From Polytrichum commune (lineage: Eukaryota > Streptophyta > Polytrichopsida > Polytrichales > Polytrichaceae), in NCBI GenBank assembly GCA_950295325.1, contig OX485803.1, forward strand, positions 62,451,554-62,515,553: a stretch of 64,000 bases of DNA. Direction: 5' to 3'. The notes below the pieces were generated by a model. The model was not told the DNA's origin and did not search any database. It saw only the letters and a program-made list of their open reading frames with translations. This document shows positions 34,053 through 46,552 of the stretch, in pieces. Position 1 is the first letter of the stretch; every line of letters starts with the position of its first letter. Made by a program: the position numbers and the translations under genes.

Positions 34053-36900
34053 GCCCTTCGGTGAAGGTGGCCTGCATTTGCAGGCGCCCAAGCCGAACCC
34101 GGATGATAGGTGTATAACGTGAGTAGTTAGATTTTTAAGGGAGATTAAATATGCGTCGTAGTACCTCCGGAGGTTAGGCCTTAGTTTTTTACTAGTGTGG
34201 CTTTAAACTCCACTAACCAATTTCATATCTAGTTCTAACCTTAACCTATTCTACGCGCAGACGCACCAGCCTTGAAACCAAGGCAATCCTAATTTGTAAA
34301 TTGGGATGGTTCTAATACACCCAACCGGGTGTGACTCATACCACCCTAACTCAACGAACGGAATAACGACAATTTGATGGACCATTCAATTCTTCCTATT
34401 TCTTTATTTAGTTCTATTTAGTTTTCTAAGCGGGGGAATTTGGCCTAAGTCCCACCCTTCACACAAATTCCTTCTTAATTACTTACTTTTGTTTGCACGT
34501 CCTAACTTACTACATTAACATATTAGGCATCACCCCTTACCTCGGGTCTCTTGCCAACAAGGGTTTACGATTTATTTTGTATGTTTTGATTGTTAAATGT
34601 GTTTACACTGGATAGACCACGAAATGCAACTCAATGGGACCAGGGTGACGGGCGACCTGTAGGTTCAACTTGTTGCGCAATCTTCATAAATTGGGGCCAT
34701 TACTCCCAATCTATGGGGCCAACAACATAATAGTGGATTCGCGGGTCATTAACCCCACCTTTCCACCAACAACATTCAGAGTGGTCGTGTCGGTGATTAA
34801 TCCGACTTACCACACACGAAACTTGCTAATAAATGAAGCTACTACCACAAAACATACCAAGGGCCCCGAAAACAATGGAATTGGGTACTCCCTTGGCGGT
34901 CAAGTGGTCAAGCCACTTGACCTTACGAGATAGGTGAGTGGGTTTAGAGATGCGTACCTTAGCCGTGCTCCCTCCAATCCTAAATGGAAGGCTTAAGGTT
35001 AGTTAATTTACCTCAATTTTCCTCGGTTGATTTGGGCTTGATGTAGGCCGAGCCGCTACCTCCTTCCTTGCTCCACTTTCCGAGCGTCGACCTTGCCTCC
35101 TTCTTTGTAACTAGTTTGGTAGTAAGCGTACCTTAGTTAACAATTAAAATATAAAGTGTTATTCTGCCCTGTAATTTAATCCTAAGCATAATATTTATAC
35201 TTATTGCACCAAATTATCTTTCCAATGATCTAAAAATCACTCTAATCGGATAAGAAATGCAAAAGTTATGAGGGTTGGAAGTGTGAGGTCGATTCAACCG
35301 ACCCTTCCAACCCACCTATCTACCTTCTAACTTCAAAAATTCATAGCACATTCCTTACTACTTGGATCTAGGCTTTCCTTATACCATTGGAAAGCTATGA
35401 ACAAGCTCTAACTAGAAAAATTATGACATCAGCAGGTTAAGCTAATAGAATTCAGCGGACTCCTTGTAACACAGCAGTCAATCAAGAAGGCTTAAACTAT
35501 GTATCTCGCCTTCAACAATTCATATCTAATTCAAATCTTAGTCAAATCAAACGTTCTATATGACCCTGGAGAGATATTAAAAAGATGTATTTGATAAAAA
35601 TATGTGATTAGAAAGGTAAGCCGAAGTGAACCCAGCAGGTCCTCTGTAATGCAGCAGTCAACCAAAAGTTCTCAAACTATGTGTCCCATCTTGCACAATT
35701 CATATCTAATTCAAATCATGCTCAAATCAAATGTTCTAAGCCATTTTGGAAAGCTACACAAAAGTTCTACTTGGGAAAAATATAATTTCTTGGAATTAAA
35801 ATTCCTATTGGGCTCGCAGGTCTGATCCAGCAGCCGCTACCCACAAGACCACCCAGTTTTTCTACTCCATCTTTGAAAATCCATAACTAATTGTCATCTC
35901 AACCAAATCACAAATGGGAAACGGCTATGGATAGCTATATGAAATCTCTCTAAGAGAAAAATGATAAGTATCTTGTTCTAGCTTTTGAACTAAGCCTTCA
36001 GGGCATTGGCAGATGAGGTCTATAATGCCTCTACTCAAAACTCTACCATCCAACCTACCTCTACAAAAGAAGGAATAATTTTGTTGGTGTGTTAATAAAC
36101 ACACAACCTAACTAGGAGAGAGAGAGTAGAGGAGGTTCTCAAGCCTTTCTTTTAGACCATTGAGAATACATGCTAAAGGATTTTTTTCTAACTACATTGA
36201 AGCAGGGCTTCGCCCAAAAACTAGAGAAAGAGAGAGTGCTACAAGGTGGAAGGAGGGGTTTTTAAACCCTCTCACAAAAGGGCTGGACCCCTCCTCCACC
36301 GGATCCATTTTTCAAACCCTTTCCCGAAATTTTGGCTCGGGGGTTTTCCCGGTTGAGGTTGCCACCCTCTCGCCGAGGTGGCTCCGACAAAAAACCTTTA
36401 GAAATCTTTCTAATTTTTCCGCCATCGAGTTGGCAAGGGGGCAAGTGGGCAAGTATCCCCCTTGCTCTCTTTCTTTTTTGTCTTCAAAATTCTTCACGCC
36501 GATTTTATCTTCTTACGTAAAACACCTCCAATAGTCTTGTGTGCCTCACACTAACTAATAAACTAACACTTGCTTAGCTAGCATCTACTAACATTTGCTT
36601 AATAACTAGCATCTACTAATATTTGCTTAGCTAGTTGTTTTTACTAGCTAGCATATTTTTTCTACTTTGCTATCTTCTAGCACTACTTAGTTTCATTTTG
36701 ACCTTCCTTCTTCTAGGCTAAATGCTAAATGAACTAATTTTTCCTAAATTCCCTATCAATTCTAACTTTTAATGCTAACATTCTAACTAAAAGTGATCCC
36801 GCAGAGTGGTGGACCACTCAAAGGGTTCACAGGTTGGCACATACAAACCCTACCCCACTAGATTCCCTCTACATTTGGGTGGGTTTGTCCTAATTAAGAA
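34053..36900. other. Possible LTR-like or transposon-derived block
   Basis: No reading frame makes sense as a protein. Two partial direct repeats about 180 bases apart (near 35440-35580 and 35620-35770) share CAGCAGTCAA, CACAATTCATATCTAATTCAAATC-like sequence and a TTCTAAGCC/TTCTATATG block. Such repeats are common in long plant LTRs. A CT-rich stretch with HTTT runs lies near 36240-36530. I found neither TG..CA ends, a primer-binding site nor retroviral-type protein, so the classification is weak. Confidence 0.3.
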
Positions 36901-39900
36901 CTAAAATTTGGTGGGTGAGTAGCCTAAGTGGAAACTCACCCTAAATAGTTTTATTCCCCTGGGCCACAATACATTTTTAGATCCCTTGCTAATTTTCATG
37001 ATAAGAATTAATGTGGGCCACATTAATTTCAAGACACACTAAATTTTTAGTAGAAAACTAGCATGGGCCACATTATTTGTTTTTCTAGGAAATTAGTGTG
37101 GGTGATTATTTTATTTTGTGCTACTTTTGTCCTAAAACTAATATTCAATGTTTTGGTTGGAGTCTTCATGAAGAGTTAGGGAAAGACCTAGGGTCTTGGA
37201 CTCACATTTAATCTACCTTAACTAGAAAATTAGTGTGGCCCATGCTAATTCTTTTCACCACTAATTTTCACCCACACTAATAGGAATATTTAGTGTAGTT
37301 TATAATAGTAGAGTGGGTGACTGATGTGAAATTATTGTGGTAGGTAAGTGGGTCGAATTCAATCACTTACCTTAAACGGACACCTGTATTGTATTTGAGT
37401 TTTGTGTAGTTAGCTTTGAATCTTAGAACATACATCAAGAGACACATGTTCAAAGGAGATTACACTATGTGCTCAAATTGTATTACAATGACTATTCTAA
37501 GCCCAATAGTTAACACAATCAGGGGAGGTTATGTGATCACCAAGGGCCACTTCACATACAAGACTAAAGGCCCATGACCATTTCATTCTAAGATCTCTCA
37601 TTGGTCGAAAAGGTCTAGACGTCCAAGTTCACTTCACACTAGAAGGTGAAGGCCTAACGGCCCAAAGAGATTATCATGGATGAAAAAGTCTACATGGATT
37701 CTTACGTGACAAACTATGGATAATGCTTTGTGGTTTGCTAGAATTTGCGTCAGACCCACTTCCAAGAGGTAGGTTGAACGAAAATTCCAGCATATCATAT
37801 TACTTAAGCACTTGGTTCAACCTTTGGATGAAAATCAAAGACCCTCACAATTACATGGTCACGGCTATTGGCTCGTGTGTGAAGTGATCATCATTGGAAA
37901 TAGAACCTTTGCTTGAAACAATAACTTAGAATATTCACATGAAGTCCCAAAATTGTGACAAAAATGACTATGACCTTGATTTGGAGTAGCCGATATTGCA
38001 ATACTCATCAGATATGGTGTCCACATTGGACCCATTTACCTTAAGTACTATTATTCTTTGGTGTGGCTCTAAATGCGTAAAAGTAAACTCATCCGCAATA
38101 AATGAAGTCAATGTAGTAAGAGTTGTTGCATATAGGTTTGTCATTCAAAATTTTGGATAGAGTAGTTTAATTTTTGAGTTTTGATGAAATCGACGGTCAG
38201 ATTTGTAGTTAGAACTATGAAATAGTGAAGAAGTAGGAAATTAGATTTTATGTAGTTGAAGCAGTATGAAAGTGGTTCTTCCCAAATACTTGACCAGAGT
38301 CGAGAGCTAAAGGATCCTTAGTGAGATTAGTAATTTAGGATTACATGAGACCATAAGAAGGGGTTCACGTCCACAACACCAACCTGCCTAGTAGGTGTCA
38401 CAAAAGTTTGTGTCTCAAAATAATGATGTTGTTATAGTGACATGTATTGTGAGTAGTAATGGTTGTGGTCGGCAATGCGATATTGTTAATGAGTGTGTAG
38501 CCCTATTGTGGGCATTTCCGATTCTTCATACTTCAAATTTGGGCCATTGGATTGGCTAAGATTTGTCTCATCCGGCTTGAAATAGTGAATTGCAAAGATG
38601 GTCATCTCAAATTAGGATTGACATGTAAAAGTTATAAGAGTTTAGTGTGATCGATCTCTCTCTCGGCGATCCCAATTGGCTTAACTCTTGTACCCAAAGG
38701 GTGTCTACATTTCAACCCTTAACTTCCCAAGCCTACGAAAGGGTTGTTTTGGGTGCATTTCACTCAATCTTGGTTGTGGAATTTCTATGGACAACTTTTG
38801 AGGTTAAAGTGGGATTTATCCATAGGAACTTGGAACATGGGAGATGAGCTATTTCGAGGAAAAATATGGGCATGAATGACCCTTTGGATTTTAGATTATA
38901 GCAATCGAAGGAAGTGATGCACAAGAAAATGCCTTGTTTTATCCCTCAAAAAAGACCTTTGACCAATCGAATTCACCTGGAAAATGAGAGGAATGCTTGT
39001 GTGATCCACTAGATGGATCACTAAACCCTAAACCCTAAACCCTCAATATTTATGCACCTTCACCAATTCTCATGCCAAAATGTGCAAATTACAATAAGCT
39101 AGCCTCCTTGTTTTTGGAGTGTGTAAATTGTCCCATATTTCTAACCACATATATGCAAAGAATTCCTTAAAACAACATATTGTGTCAAAACATTAAACGG
39201 GACGGTCGATGTGAGCATAAAGACCATTTTTGCATGAACATCCAAAAAAATAATCATATTTACCAAAATAAATATCTTTGATGTTCATGCAAAGTTTGCA
39301 TTGAATTGGCAAACATTGATTGAAGTCAACACCCTCACATGAGCTCCCAAACATTACAAAAACATGACCACGTCCCACTTTGACATTTTTAAACACGTTC
39401 TAATCATCTCCAAGTTGCATGGGTCATGAGTTTTTGGGTTGATATTCATGTTGGCTTGATGTTCATAGTTATTCGATTCCAGATAAATGAGTTAGGTGAG
39501 GTTGATATAGGGAAAGACTCATTCATCAACCAGAAAGGGGTTGCTTGGGAAGTTAAGGGTGAAGAACAAAATCCAATCTCATTGTGACACGTGTATTTTA
39601 GGTATCCGCTCTTAATTGTACAAGCTTTGACATACACCACTCAAATAAAATTGTCTGATTAAGGAGAGTCACCACATTTAGGCCCACACACGTTACAATC
39701 TTTGAAGGCAGATAGGATTTGTTTTCTTATTCAGTGCAAGACCAACAAGGATACTTTCACTTGAATATGTTGCAAGCTTGGGATCCAATTACAATTGGAA
39801 ACATAACAAGTTCCAAGAACTATGTTCCAAGTTCGAACATCTCATCTAAGTGAAATTGTACTCAAAGGCATGGGCCTAAGTACAGCCATAACCCAATTTA

Positions 39901-42150
39901 TCCTTAGATTAGGTACAAAGGTGCGTTCAATGGACCAAAATTTTGCAAGGGGCCGGTTGCTCATTCTTAGTGGCTTCGATGTCACAAGGCCAATTCCTAG
40001 ATGTTGAAACCCCATTGAAACCACCCACACTAAATTGGTTACGTCATGAACGCACACTTTTGTTGCTAGTGAACGAATTCCAAAGCACTTTTGATTCCAC
40101 CTGAACCTTAGCAGTGCCATCCACACTAATTTGCACGAACATGGACCACACGTGTTGTTGCACAAGGCATGTAGTGAGAACCCCAATGCCTCGGCTAACT
40201 CAACAAAAGAATGTGTAAAGGCACGCAAAGGCTACAATTTATGAACCCCTATTATGGGGCACCTCTAACTCCTCCACTCAAGTTTTGGACCATTGGATGT
40301 GCTTGGGTATTGTCCCATTTAGTAGGCGATTGTGAATCACAACGATTGTTGTTTCAAGTTTCCGCATCGGGGTAGAGATGCAAAAGTTATGAGAGGTCAA
40401 AGTGAAGAATCTCTTGAATGTCTTTAAGTGATCACATAGGACCGTTCTTCTGAGTATGTTTAGTATCAAACCTAGAACAATGTAATATGTGTATGTATAG
40501 AAGGGACTATACATGTCTTTTGAGTACCATTTGTTAATGATTAGAAGCCTTGCCTTAAATCAAGAATAAAATAAAACAAATCAAGGTTAATTATGACGTG
40601 AGTTTGAACATGTTGACCATGTCCCCCTCAAAAATCTCCTTGGTACATAGTAAGACGTACGACCTACTTTTCGGTGGGTGGACCCTATTGCCATAAACCA
40701 TTCAAGTATGGGCATTTGATTAAGAAGAGTGACCACCTAAGGCCCAAATACCTTGGACACCAATCGTTGCTGAAATCCAATCCCATGCCATCTTTCAAGA
40801 GGGTCCAACCAATCACAACGTGACATAGACTTGACGTGGCAATTTTGGGCAAAACACTAGAAGATTACACCTGACCTGCCCGATTCATAGGGTTTGTAAA
40901 CCTTATCATCAACAAAGCACCCAATATTCATGACCTAGTAGTACAATCAACGTCATAGCTATCTATATGTTGGATATGTAACCGACTTCATTCACACACA
41001 TTTTAGTCAAGTGTTTTTGCACGAAGGTGCACTTGTAAACATCTTAATAGTGGGTAGACACGTGAACGCCGCAGCTTGAAAGGACCAAGTCAGACCCTCT
41101 TTCGAAGACCTACTTTTTGAGATACGACATGGGAATTGTGGATACAAAGATGTTTCTTAACTACTTATAATCTTAAAATCAAGAACAAACAACGAGCCAT
41201 TAGCTTCCACTCACAAGGAGATAATCAACCGGTTGTATAGTACCCCTATCCCACCTTCAAACCCCCTACACATGCATTGAACAACTTTGAACATATGCAT
41301 TATAAAATATAATAATAATAACTATATCACATAATTGTCCTTATTGTATCTTTTCGTGTCCACCATAAGTAAGGGATTTGCAAATACCGGCCATAGTTCG
41401 AGGATTGCCCACGTAATCACACTCACCATCATGTTGAGTACCTCCAAATGTATGTTGTGGCTTACTAGGATATTCATTCATCATAAGAATCGCTTTTTTT
41501 CTTCCTTCCATAAAGATGTCACCCAAAAAGCATGAGCCTTGTTGAAAAGGGCCGGAAAACGCGAGAAATCCTTGGACACGATGGTACCACTCTTCCATGG
41601 GCTTTGGACCAATACGGCCACAGCAAAATGAGAATGAGATACCCGTGGCAAAAGCGAAAGCTGTGTAATGGTCATCATATAACTAACAAAGAATTCCGAG
41701 CTTTGCTGAACCCCACTTTGGTTCTCAGGTGGTCCTTACCCGGTGTTGGGTGGCGGGTATCTACCCGGGTATCACACGGTTATGGACTGTAGATATCCGC
41801 GAGTCCGGACCCAAAATCCACTTAACCATCATTAATGTGGTCCTCCATGTACAAAATCTCAAATAAAATCCCTCAACCCCTGAAGACGCAAGCCCCGCGT
41901 CTTCCCAAAACCGTCTTGGAAGCATCGATTCATCCTCTTCCACCCGCTTAACGAGGGACAATGTGTAAGGATTATTGCACAAACGTGTCTTGATCATTCA
42001 CAGTCGCTTGTCGAAAAGTTCACAACACACACCCTGCGTGCTTCGCCATCACCAGGGCATCCAGTAATCGAAGGAGAATTACGTTCATGTGGTACATGGT
42101 CCCATGGAACGCAGCCAACAAGTTGTGTAATGTTATGCACCGACTATGGT
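36901..42150. other. Repeat-rich intergenic sequence
   Basis: No gene recognised. It includes clustered variants of GTGGGCCACATTAA-like sequence at 37010-37280, copies of the GGGCA-TTCC-A-TTC family at 38500-38650 and 40245-40445, and a block at 37456-37560 related to 7118-7200 (ACTATGTGCTCAAATTGTA). There are no transposon ends that I could pair. Confidence 0.4.
39021..39043 (+). repeat. Interstitial plant-type telomere repeat
   Basis: Slightly more than three units of CTAAACC (CTAAACCCTAAACCC..) in a row. A degenerate counterpart (CTAAACTCTAAACCCTCAA) lies at 29841-29859. The unit matches the TTTAGGG telomere repeat of most plants. Confidence 0.8.
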
Positions 42151-42164
42151 CTTAGAGCAAGGCC

Positions 42165-42565
42165 AGTCAATGCCTGCATCTGCATCCGCATCTGGAATGG
42201 GAAAGTGGCCTCTGTCTGGTTTGCAGATGCAGATGCAAGAGAGACTGCCACTCATGCCGAACATTCTGGGCCTTCTGGAACTCAGTAGCGGCGGAGAATT
42301 ACGAAACCCTATCTACCATGTAGCTACGAAAGGCCTGTAGCCTACCCTGACACCTTGTCTTATCTGGCCACTCAGCATAATGATTGTTAACTTATATAGA
42401 TAGCAACCTCCCTACATAAGTTGATGTTATGCAGGGAGGACGTCCCACCCTGCTTCATTTTTCATCCGTTTGCTATGATATGCGGGACCACTGGGGCCTG
42501 CACCTGCATCCGCATAACGGATGATAAAGTAAAGATGCAGATCCAGGTGCAGGGCGACTGGGCTT
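42165..42565. repeat. Two small related foldback sequences
   Basis: At 42165-42257 GCCTGCATCTGCATCCGCAT is followed by the inverted GCAGATGCAGATGCAAG. At 42493-42565 GCCTGCACCTGCATCCGCAT is followed by the inverted ATGCAGATCCAGGTGCAGG. The two foldbacks share CCAGT/CACTGG flanks and look like copies of the same short element. A CTGCACCTGCATG-like motif also occurs in the foldback at 61971-62330. Confidence 0.55.
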
Positions 42566-43189
42566 GCCCTTATAGTCTATTCAAAACCACGGGTAACACA
42601 AATCGATTATTCCAAACGACGTTTGAACTTGAGATCATCGACCGATGAACTCCATAACTCTCACAACTTATACACGTGATTAAGTATCATAGAAACTGGA
42701 TAAACAACCAACACTTGCAGTTCTTAACCCCACCCCCACCGACTAATGTACTCTTTCGCAACACCATCCGTACGAATGTGTAACTATATCTTATCTTATC
42801 TCAACTTATCGCGACGCCCACCGGTATCGAGTGAAGGGGGGGGGGGGTGTTTCACCCTTGTGTGACTTCGTATCCCCAACCGTAGTTCCCCACACTCGTT
42901 CCCGGTGCGTTCCCATACACGGTTCCCCAACCGCCCAAGGGGGAGGCACGTGTTCCCACCGGCCAAGCCGTTCGGCTATATTTATATGCCTTCGTTGGAT
43001 TTTATATTCCCCATACTAATAAGCTACTCCGCGTGCTAACTTTTGCAAGGGATATGTTCTCGGTCCTGGCAAATCATGTGTCGCCACTTTTAAAGCCTCT
43101 CTCGCTACTTTACTGCTTGACTTACTTTTGGGGACAAATCTTTGGATTCATCAATCCAGCTGGGTCGTAGCTTGGAAATTCCACAATGC
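42566..43189. other. Intergenic, G-run
   Basis: Nothing gene-like. A G-run lies at about 42837-42847. Confidence 0.4.
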
Positions 43190-43985
43190 CGCGTCCAGGA
43201 TGGATGCCAAGTTCCATGTGCCGGTCCCGGTCCGTTTAAAAAAAAATACATGGGTGGGCCGGTGAAAAGAGGGTGATGCCATGTGCCCATCCCTCTCACC
43301 CAAGGACCGGTACCCCCCATGGATGGGTGTCCCACATTTTGTGTTGTGCAAGAACGGGTGCCAAAAGACCGGCGGTCCTAACGGTCATAAGAAGGACATG
43401 TGCTGGTTAGAAAGCTCTGGTGACCAGATCGGCCGGTCACCTAGGGTACACCCTTGGATACTAAAGGCCACTTTGTTCTTCTAGTCCCTTCTTTTGAGGA
43501 GTACTCCTAGGGAACGTGTATTTTATGATGTTTTTAGAATCCAGATCTTAGCAATATATAGATAGATAGATAGATATAGATATAGATATATATGTAGATA
43601 TGTAGATATATATATATATATAACTATGTATAGATATATAGATATAGATATAGATATATATCTAGATATAACTATATATCTATGTATAGATATAGATATA
43701 TTTCACATAATTTGGAATTCTTTTAATAAATATATGGAAATTGATGTGCAAATCAAATATGAAAAGTTAAATGATGATGACCTTCATTGCCGGTGACCTT
43801 CATAAAGTGCCATGTCTTATCACTCACCAAATTTAGTTAGAAAGTGGGAAATAAAAAAAAAACTAGCACCCCACATAGAAGTACCCCTCCATAAAATGGG
43901 TGACATCACCCATTTTTTGGATGATGTCACCCGTTTCTCACCCATTTAAAAAATGGACCGGGACCGGCACATGGAACTTGGCCCT
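43190..43985 (+). mobile_element. Inverted-repeat element with GGTCCCGGTCC ends, carrying a GATA/TA microsatellite
   Basis: The left end GCCAAGTTCCATGTGCCGGTCCCGGTCC (about 43206-43235 for its core) is repeated in inverted form at 43953-43983 (GGACCGGGACCGGCACATGG, then AACTTGGCC), followed by T/A-rich sequence on each inner side. The inner part holds an ATAGATAGATAT-type microsatellite at 43556-43700 and another inverted pair, AAATGGGTGACATCACCCATTT at 43896-43917. No protein or certain target duplication was seen. It is a plausible non-autonomous DNA transposon. Confidence 0.6.
43556..43700 (+). repeat. Compound GATA/TATA microsatellite
   Basis: Interrupted runs of ATAGATAG, ATATAGATAT and TATATATA units over about 145 bases, inside the inverted-repeat element. 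Confidence 0.9.
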
Positions 43986-44134
43986 GAGCAGGAGGAATCC
44001 CGTAATAAGAAGGGCAAACTTAATAAGCTCGCATACTGCCTAGTGTGTTGGTGCCAATAGGCAATATGGCTTTGCTTGTTTCACACTTGGCCACAAATGT
44101 TTGCTCGTATGTAGGTTAATATGATCAAGAAGGG

Positions 44135-44638
44135 TACACCCTAAACTCCATAATATCAACCTCCATAATTTTACACACTCTCTAATACCCCAAAACCCTA
44201 GGAGACGGATATTCGTAGTTCAAGTCTCACTCCTTATTGTCACATTTCTCTCCCTTGTATCATAAAATTTTTCATTAATGCAAACCATCCAAGTTGCCAA
44301 CCCACACCCTCGCATTGCGCCATGTGTCAACATGTGGAGTGTCTTTTTCTTCTTCTTCTTCTTCTTCTTCTTCTTCTTCTTCTTCTTCTGCCACTTGTTA
44401 AATGTTGGTGCATGTGTCCACCACATCGCCCGGGAAGGCCAAGTGGAGTGGACCACACTAGCGTAGGTGGTGGGAGAAAGAATTCAAAGTGTCCTCACAT
44501 CTACTTTGTGTTATTCCATACTGTCACATGCTACACTAATTCTATAGCATCACGCATCCATGTTAACACTACAAGATTCTGTAACATCACGTGCACTTTG
44601 GTTGCCATAGGTATGATACTACGGAGTTCAAAGTGTAG
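44135..44638 (-). mobile_element. MITE with ACTCTAAACTCC-type ends, copy 2
   Basis: Starts TACACCCTAAACTCCATAA and ends TACTACGGAGTTCAAAGTGTA, an inverted repeat with mismatches. Reverse-complemented it aligns with 46062-46552 and 11664-12027 (shared GTTAACA..CATGGATGCGTGAT and TTTGGTTGCC blocks in the reversed sense). A (CTT)n tract at 44347-44390 has expanded where copy 3 has only a few AAG units. Confidence 0.65.
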
Positions 44639-45425
44639 TAAGGTAGATACTACACTACTTATGCCATTTAGTGCGTGTGGTTCTAATTCCCAAAACACGC
44701 ACTACTTTGCCAAATCTCGAAATTAGTGACGGTTGGTTTTTCAACTCAATGATACGAAATTTGTGAATACATGCTCATTTACTACCCACTTCAAGAAAAT
44801 TAGCGCATGCTCTTTAAAGGTGCTCTGAAGCTTGAGGTCACAACTATGAGAATCATTCTCGATGTTGTAGCAACAACAACTTTAGGTGATATAAAATGAT
44901 ATGGTAGCATTGTTACTCATCAAAACCATTGGCGATAACAACTTGGGCTTCCGAAACTCTAGATCTCCTAGTGGCACCAATTTCATAGCATTCATAAATT
45001 TAGTATCACCTTCATTAATTTTCCACACACACTATCAACCACCCCTCACTAAATGGCATAATCAGTGTATATAGCAAATCCAAGTTGTGCAGATAGTAAT
45101 TTGCCCTCATACCAATTACATATGGGTGCTCAATTTACGTAGTGCTATGTTAGAGTTAGGGATGTCTACCTTTAGGTGAGTGGGTTTCATTGACTTAGTG
45201 ATTGTAAATCATGCAAACTATCATTTCAAGTTTTAAAATCAGATGTGACGTACAAAAGTTGCAAAAGGTCAAAATGAAGATTAAGTCAAATCTCTTTATC
45301 TTGAAATGATCACATAGGTCTTCCCAATTGAACTATTGAACCTAGAATGATATTTACATCACGAGTCGATTATCCAATCTCATCGTAACATGTATCAATA
45401 TAGAGTCCGTTCTCTACTAGAAGCC

Positions 45426-45430
<5 letters not shown>

Positions 45431-45505
<75 letters not shown>
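45431..45505 (+). repeat. (TC)n-(AT)n compound microsatellite
   Basis: About 25 TC units followed directly by about 12 AT units. Confidence 0.95.
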
Positions 45506-45756
45506 GGTGTCGGAATAAGAATATGAGCACACAAAAGGCCCACGAACTTAAGTTCGGTTTACGAGATGCTGGCAATGTATCTCCCCCATATCGAACTGAC
45601 GGTATGGGACAGTCCACTCCCCTTGAAATCAGCAAAGCCGTACAGGTTTTAACTTGCATGGATGAAACTTCAATTTCATCCACCTTGTAAATATCGTATA
45701 TCACAGGTCTGCACCGGTATTGTCTCTTAAAGATACCATATAACTATAACAATATA

Positions 45757-45960
45757 TAACAATGAACTGAAGGAACTGACTGCTAGTTACGGATGAACCG
45801 GTTGAGTTTGAGAAATAACCGGTTGAAGTTCAAGACGTTAGGAAAATTGCTCATCGTTCTAGAGGATTTTAGAGAATATACTTCAAATTAACAAACAAAA
45901 CCTGAAAGATGTGAGCATGTAACCGGTTGGACTTGGAAACACTGGGATCTCAGACGATTA
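45757..45960 (+). repeat. Dispersed repeat with AACCGGTT motif, copy 3
   Basis: Same orientation as copies 1 and 2: GATGAACCGGTTGAGTTTGA, ATAACCGGTTGAAGTTCAAG, CATGTAACCGGTTGGACTTG and AACACTGGGATCT. A short extra start fragment (GAACAGGGAGAACCGACCGC) lies at 46006-46025, suggesting a partial tandem copy. Confidence 0.65.
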
Positions 45961-46061
45961 ATTGATTGGTGCTCGAGGATCTTGTCACTCCACATGAAAC
46001 AATGAACAGGGAGAACCGACCGCTAGTTACATATATAACTATGAGTGGTATGTGATTAGGG

Positions 46062-46552
46062 TTACATTCTAAACTCCGTAGTATCACGCTTGTGGTAACC
46101 AAAGTGCATGTGATATTACGGAGTTTTGTAGTGTTAACATGGATGCGTGATGCTACAAAATTAGTGTAGCATGTGACGTTATGGAATAACACAAAGGAGA
46201 TGTGAGGATAATTTGAATTTGTTCTCTTGCCACCTACACTAATGTGGTTCCACTTCACTTGGCCTTCGCTAGCGATGTGGCGGATGCATGCACCAACATT
46301 CAACAAGTGGCATAAAAAGAAAAAGAAGAAGAAGAAGGTGACAATCCACATGTTGACACATGGTGCAATGTGAGGGTGTGGGTTGACTTCTTTGATAGTT
46401 TGCATTAATGACAACTTTCGTGATATAAGGGAGACGAATGTGACAATAATAAGGAGTGAGATTTGAACTATGAACATCCGTTCCCTAGGGTTTCGGGATA
46501 TTAGAGAGTGAATGACATTATGGAGGTTGATTTTATGGAGTTTAGGGTGTAT
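46062..46552 (+). mobile_element. MITE with ACTCTAAACTCC-type ends, copy 3
   Basis: Begins TTACATTCTAAACTCCGTAG and ends TTATGGAGTTTAGGGTGTAT, inverted relative to each other. The interior follows copy 1 in order (GTGGTAACCAAAGTGCATG, GTGTTAACATGGATGCGTGA) and contains AAGAAG units at 46319-46337 where copy 2 has the expanded (CTT)n. A 175-codon open frame on the reverse strand lies inside and has no family resemblance. Confidence 0.7.

Noticed and set aside
44322-44726. Open frame across the (CTT)n tract
   Set aside because: It codes a poly-Leu/Phe run from a microsatellite inside a MITE and is not a gene.
45950-46477. 175-codon minus-strand open frame
   Set aside because: It falls inside a MITE copy; the other two copies have stops in the corresponding frame and there is no family similarity.
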